Shown here: positions 61,973 through 64,000 of the stretch, one piece after another
How the letters are laid out: each line of letters begins with the position of its first letter
How positions within the stretch are numbered: the first letter of the stretch is position 1
Assembly: GCA_013697725.1 (NCBI GenBank)
Contig: JACCWI010000058.1
Span: 30,163-94,162 of the forward strand
Length of the DNA stretch: 64,000 nucleotides
Source: Tatlockia sp.
GTDB lineage: Bacteria > Pseudomonadota > Gammaproteobacteria > Legionellales > Legionellaceae
Direction: 5' to 3'
Program-made: the position numbers and the translations under genes
Notes under the pieces: generated by a model
What the model saw: the letters and a program-made list of their open reading frames with translations, nothing else
The model's database searches: none
Told to the model about the DNA's origin: nothing

Positions 61973-63631
61973 TTATACTTCATCTTTAACAGGGGCAAGA
62001 GAATTTTTAACCACTTCTGCCGAAAATTCCTGTTTTAGCTGCTGAAAAAAAGAATCATTTTGCAACTTTTCTTCCACATCCTGTTGACGTACATTCAAAG
62101 CAATTTGCTTTTGTTGCGCTGGAGATGATTGTACTGGTTCATCACTACTCAATGCAATTTTAATTGTTTCTTTATAATAGGAATTGAGAGCTTGTTCGAG
62201 ACGAGCAATTATTGATGGTGTAAATAGTGATTGATGACCTTTCGCAACTCTTAGTAAAATCTCTCGGCCCGATTTGGCAATAAATTCAGTATTTTCTGCT
62301 GCATTTAAAGTTAAACCAGTTAATTTAAGCCGAGTTACAACAGTCACCCAATCCTCAACCTGAGGTAGCTCCACTGCGATTTTAGGAGCGATAGATGGAA
62401 TTTGCTGTTCTTGCTTGCTAAGGTCTTTTTTACTGTCGGATTCTTTAACAATAAAAGAGTTATTCTGCTTGTTATCAGTAAGCGGAGAATTTTTTTCCGC
62501 AGATGGTATAGCGTCTAACGCATAGCTCAGCTTTGGTGTTTTCACCTTAGGAGCGGGTTTAAAAGTTAACATCCGCAATAAAGTCATTTCAAAACCAATT
62601 GCATTAGTAGGTGCAAGCTGTATTTCTTGAGTTCCCTTAATAGCAATTTGATAAAATAATTGAGTATCCTCTGGACTAAACTGTTGAGCTAAAGCCCTTA
62701 TTTCGGGCCGGGAAATAATTAAAGGATTATCGCTACTTAGGCTTTGGGCAACAGTGATTTGATGAAGGTAATTAAGCAACTCATCAAGAACATAATGAAA
62801 ATGTTCACTTTCACTAGCAATTTGCCGGCTAAGCTGTATAAGCAGCTGAGCATCTAACTCGGCTAAAGCCTGAAGTAATTGAATTGCATAATCTTGCTGA
62901 GTGTAACCCAAAATTTCCTTTACTTCTTTTACCGTAAGTTTGTCACTAACAGTAGCAATTGCCTGATCAAGCAAGCTTAAAGCATCCCGCATGGAGCCTT
63001 TTGCTGCTTTTGCCAACAATTCAATGGCTTCAACATCGAAGGTTTGCTGTTCCTCACCTAAAATATATTGTAAATGCTGATTGATAATCTCAGGTGCGAG
63101 GTGCCTAAGGCTAAATTGCAAGCAACGCGAAAGCACTGTTAAAGGTAATTTCTGTGGATCAGTCGTTGCCAATAAAAATTTAACATGTGCCGGTGGCTCT
63201 TCCAGCGTTTTTAATAACGCGTTAAAGCTATGCTGTGAAAGCATATGTACTTCATCGATTAAATAAACTTTAAAACGACCATAGGTAGGACGATACTGAA
63301 CGTTTTCTAATAGCTCTCGTGTATCTTCAACACGAGTTCTTGAAGCACCATCAATTTCAATTAAGTCGATAAAACGCCCTTGTTCAATGGCTAGACAGGC
63401 ACTGCATTTTAGGCAGGGTTCGGAGCTAATACCCACTTCACAATTCATTGCTTTGGCTAAAAGACGAGCAATACTTGTCTTCCCCACACCACGAGTTCCA
63501 GTAAAAAGATAAGCATGATGCAAACGTTGTTGATCTAGGGAGTTAATAACTGCTTTATTGATGTGTTCTTGACCTACAAGTTGAGAGAAGGTGTTAGGAC
63601 GCCATTTTCGTGCTAATGCAAGGTAACTCAT
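61973..63631 (-). CDS. dnaX: DNA polymerase III subunits tau/gamma
   Basis: DnaX is the ATPase of the clamp loader and the organiser of the replisome. The 552-residue protein starts at MSYLALARKWRPNTFSQLVG; the 13-codon extension upstream runs toward the 4.5S RNA gene and is rejected. Walker A GTRGVGKT, the zinc-finger cysteines in NCEVGISSEPCLKCSAC, LIDEVHML and the sensor-1 segment TTDPQKLP are visible. Domain III ends near residue 365. A run of seven A at codons 379-381 offers a -1 slip that stops after four codons, giving a ~385-residue gamma-like product (see findings). Confidence 0.96.
   Translation of the reverse strand: MSYLALARKWRPNTFSQLVGQEHINKAVINSLDQQRLHHAYLFTGTRGVGKTSIARLLAKAMNCEVGISSEPCLKCSACLAIEQGRFIDLIEIDGASRTRVEDTRELLENVQYRPTYGRFKVYLIDEVHMLSQHSFNALLKTLEEPPAHVKFLLATTDPQKLPLTVLSRCLQFSLRHLAPEIINQHLQYILGEEQQTFDVEAIELLAKAAKGSMRDALSLLDQAIATVSDKLTVKEVKEILGYTQQDYAIQLLQALAELDAQLLIQLSRQIASESEHFHYVLDELLNYLHQITVAQSLSSDNPLIISRPEIRALAQQFSPEDTQLFYQIAIKGTQEIQLAPTNAIGFEMTLLRMLTFKPAPKVKTPKLSYALDAIPSAEKNSPLTDNKQNNSFIVKESDSKKDLSKQEQQIPSIAPKIAVELPQVEDWVTVVTRLKLTGLTLNAAENTEFIAKSGREILLRVAKGHQSLFTPSIIARLEQALNSYYKETIKIALSSDEPVQSSPAQQKQIALNVRQQDVEEKLQNDSFFQQLKQEFSAEVVKNSLAPVKDEV
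62472..62502 (-). promoter_or_regulatory. Candidate dnaX frameshift / slippage site
   Basis: On the coding strand GAA AAA AAT contains the heptamer A AAA AAT in the correct phase for -1 slippage, within a run of seven A (62490-62496). The -1 frame reads Phe-Ser-Ala-Tyr and then TGA followed directly by TAA. GCGGA and TCCGC flank the A-run as a perfect 5-bp inverted repeat. Confidence 0.55.
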
Positions 63632-63652
63632 ATAGATATACACAAGTTGGGC

Positions 63653-63762
63653 GGCAGCTCTAAGAGCCACACCCCGGCGCTCGAATCAAAAGTTACCGCT
63701 GCTCCCTTCCGGGCCTGACGGGGTTCACTATCTATCGTCGCGAGGGGACCAATAGAGCCACC
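63653..63762 (-). ncRNA. ffs: 4.5S RNA (SRP RNA)
   Basis: This ~110-nt SRP RNA is recognised by the conserved apical loop and asymmetric loop of domain IV: CAGGCCCGGAAGGGAGCAGC on the minus strand. The 5' end GGTGGCTCT pairs with the 3' end AGAGCTGCC through nine consecutive pairs including two G-U, closing the hairpin. It lies 21 bp upstream of dnaX, the conserved ffs-dnaX arrangement, and partners with Ffh encoded at 56353-57729. Confidence 0.94.
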
Positions 63763-63863
63763 ATCGTTGAATTGCGAAGATTAGCAAAAATAAATACTGA
63801 TAGCTAGAGGGCAAGACAAAATCAAACAAAATCATTACATTTAATGAGATAAAACGCGTTAGA

Positions 63864-63921
63864 AATAATTTTACAAAAAAAGGAAGAAAGTAATTGACAA
63901 GGGAATGTGGATGAGTAGAAT
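63864..63921 (+). promoter_or_regulatory. rRNA operon promoter with UP-like element
   Basis: A perfect TTGACA (63894-63899), a 16-bp spacer and TAGAAT (63916-63921) are followed by a GC-rich discriminator. An AT-rich block with A- and T-runs (63864-63890) lies just upstream of the -35 as an UP-like element. This is the structure of a strong rrn P1 promoter. Confidence 0.8.
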
Positions 63922-64000
63922 ACGCAACACGCCGGAAGGGCAAGTTCATTAATAAAATAGAAGACAAACTGTGTGGGCGCTTTAGAGAACTTTGAGAGCG
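63922..64000 (+). other. Leader of a 16S rRNA transcript (gene beyond the window)
   Basis: The segment AAGACAAACTGTGTGGGCGC near 63961-63980 closely matches the 16S leader after boxA in E. coli (CAGACAATCTGTGTGGGCAC). GTTCATTAATA at about 63944-63954 takes the boxA position. The 16S rRNA gene should begin one to two hundred bases beyond the right edge on the plus strand. Confidence 0.8.

Noticed and set aside
62426..62436. Second A-run in dnaX (AGT AAA AAA GAC on the coding strand)
   Set aside because: The codon phase is wrong for tandem -1 slippage, and the run is shorter than the one at 62490-62496.
1..64000. Insertion sequences, prophage genes, CRISPR arrays, tRNA genes
   Set aside because: No transposase or integrase reading frame, no regularly spaced repeats with unique spacers and no cloverleaf-type sequence were seen. 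tRNAs were looked for only by eye, so a search with tRNAscan-SE would be decisive.

Overview
The window is an AT-rich gammaproteobacterial chromosome segment that most likely comes from a Legionella species (Legionellaceae). Fur closely matches the Legionella form, two genes look like Dot/Icm-effector-type proteins with Legionella features, and the housekeeping order is gammaproteobacterial (ffs-dnaX-ybaB-recR; ffh, rpsP-rimM-trmD-rplS; lptM-dapF; ratA-rnfH / bamE / fur). I saw no transposase, prophage block, CRISPR array or tRNA gene.

Layout. 1-7.5 kb: potassium uptake (trkA and the start of trkH), dapF with a 43-residue lptM, an esterase, ratA-rnfH, bamE, fur, a YjgR-like ATPase and an unknown membrane protein. 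8-21.6 kb: an accessory block with a frameshifted exported Ig-like protein, a 3769-residue RHS/YD-repeat LysM protein with a polymorphic-toxin-like C-terminus, and a two-helix membrane protein starting 2 bp later that is a candidate immunity protein. 21.7-29.7 kb: a PAS-PAS-HK-REC-Hpt hybrid kinase with an unrecognised partner gene, a LuxR-type regulator, a frameshifted PQ-loop (SemiSWEET-like) transporter, a TumE/TumA-like toxin-antitoxin pair with a palindrome inside its promoter, and a frameshifted effector-like gene.

29.7-33.8 kb: a tightly overlapping four-gene operon (C39-like peptidase, RLAN/RimK-type ATP-grasp ligase, GCS2-type ligase, N-formylglutamate amidohydrolase-like hydrolase). 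This is the layout expected of a small amide-bonded metabolite or peptide-tagging pathway. 33.9-37.7 kb: two tandem GT87/DUF2029 membrane glycosyltransferases, a DUF4442 thioesterase-like protein and a BON-domain periplasmic protein. 37.7-43 kb: uvrA, preceded by a cluster of DnaA-box matches, and an OafA-type acyltransferase. 43-45.7 kb: a TPP riboswitch and thiE-thiM-thiD. 45.8-53.5 kb: lemA with an M48 protease, an effector-like protein, a DUF1328 protein, corA, yadGH, a 2OG-Fe(II) oxygenase, a YgjP metallopeptidase and a small secreted protein.

53.7-64 kb is mostly core translation and replication: ogt, rplS, trmD, rimM, rpsP, ffh, a CorB/YfjD-type transporter, an atypical OmpR-type regulator lacking its phospho-acceptor Asp, a DUF547 protein, recR, ybaB, dnaX with a candidate frameshift/slippage site, 4.5S RNA, and at the right edge a strong promoter and leader typical of an rRNA operon whose 16S gene lies beyond the window.

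The items most worth following up are the RHS toxin with its membrane neighbour, the amidoligase operon, the dnaX slippage site, the promoter architecture shared by the two effector-like genes, and the DnaA-box cluster. All function calls come from reading sequence and recalling families; no database search was run.
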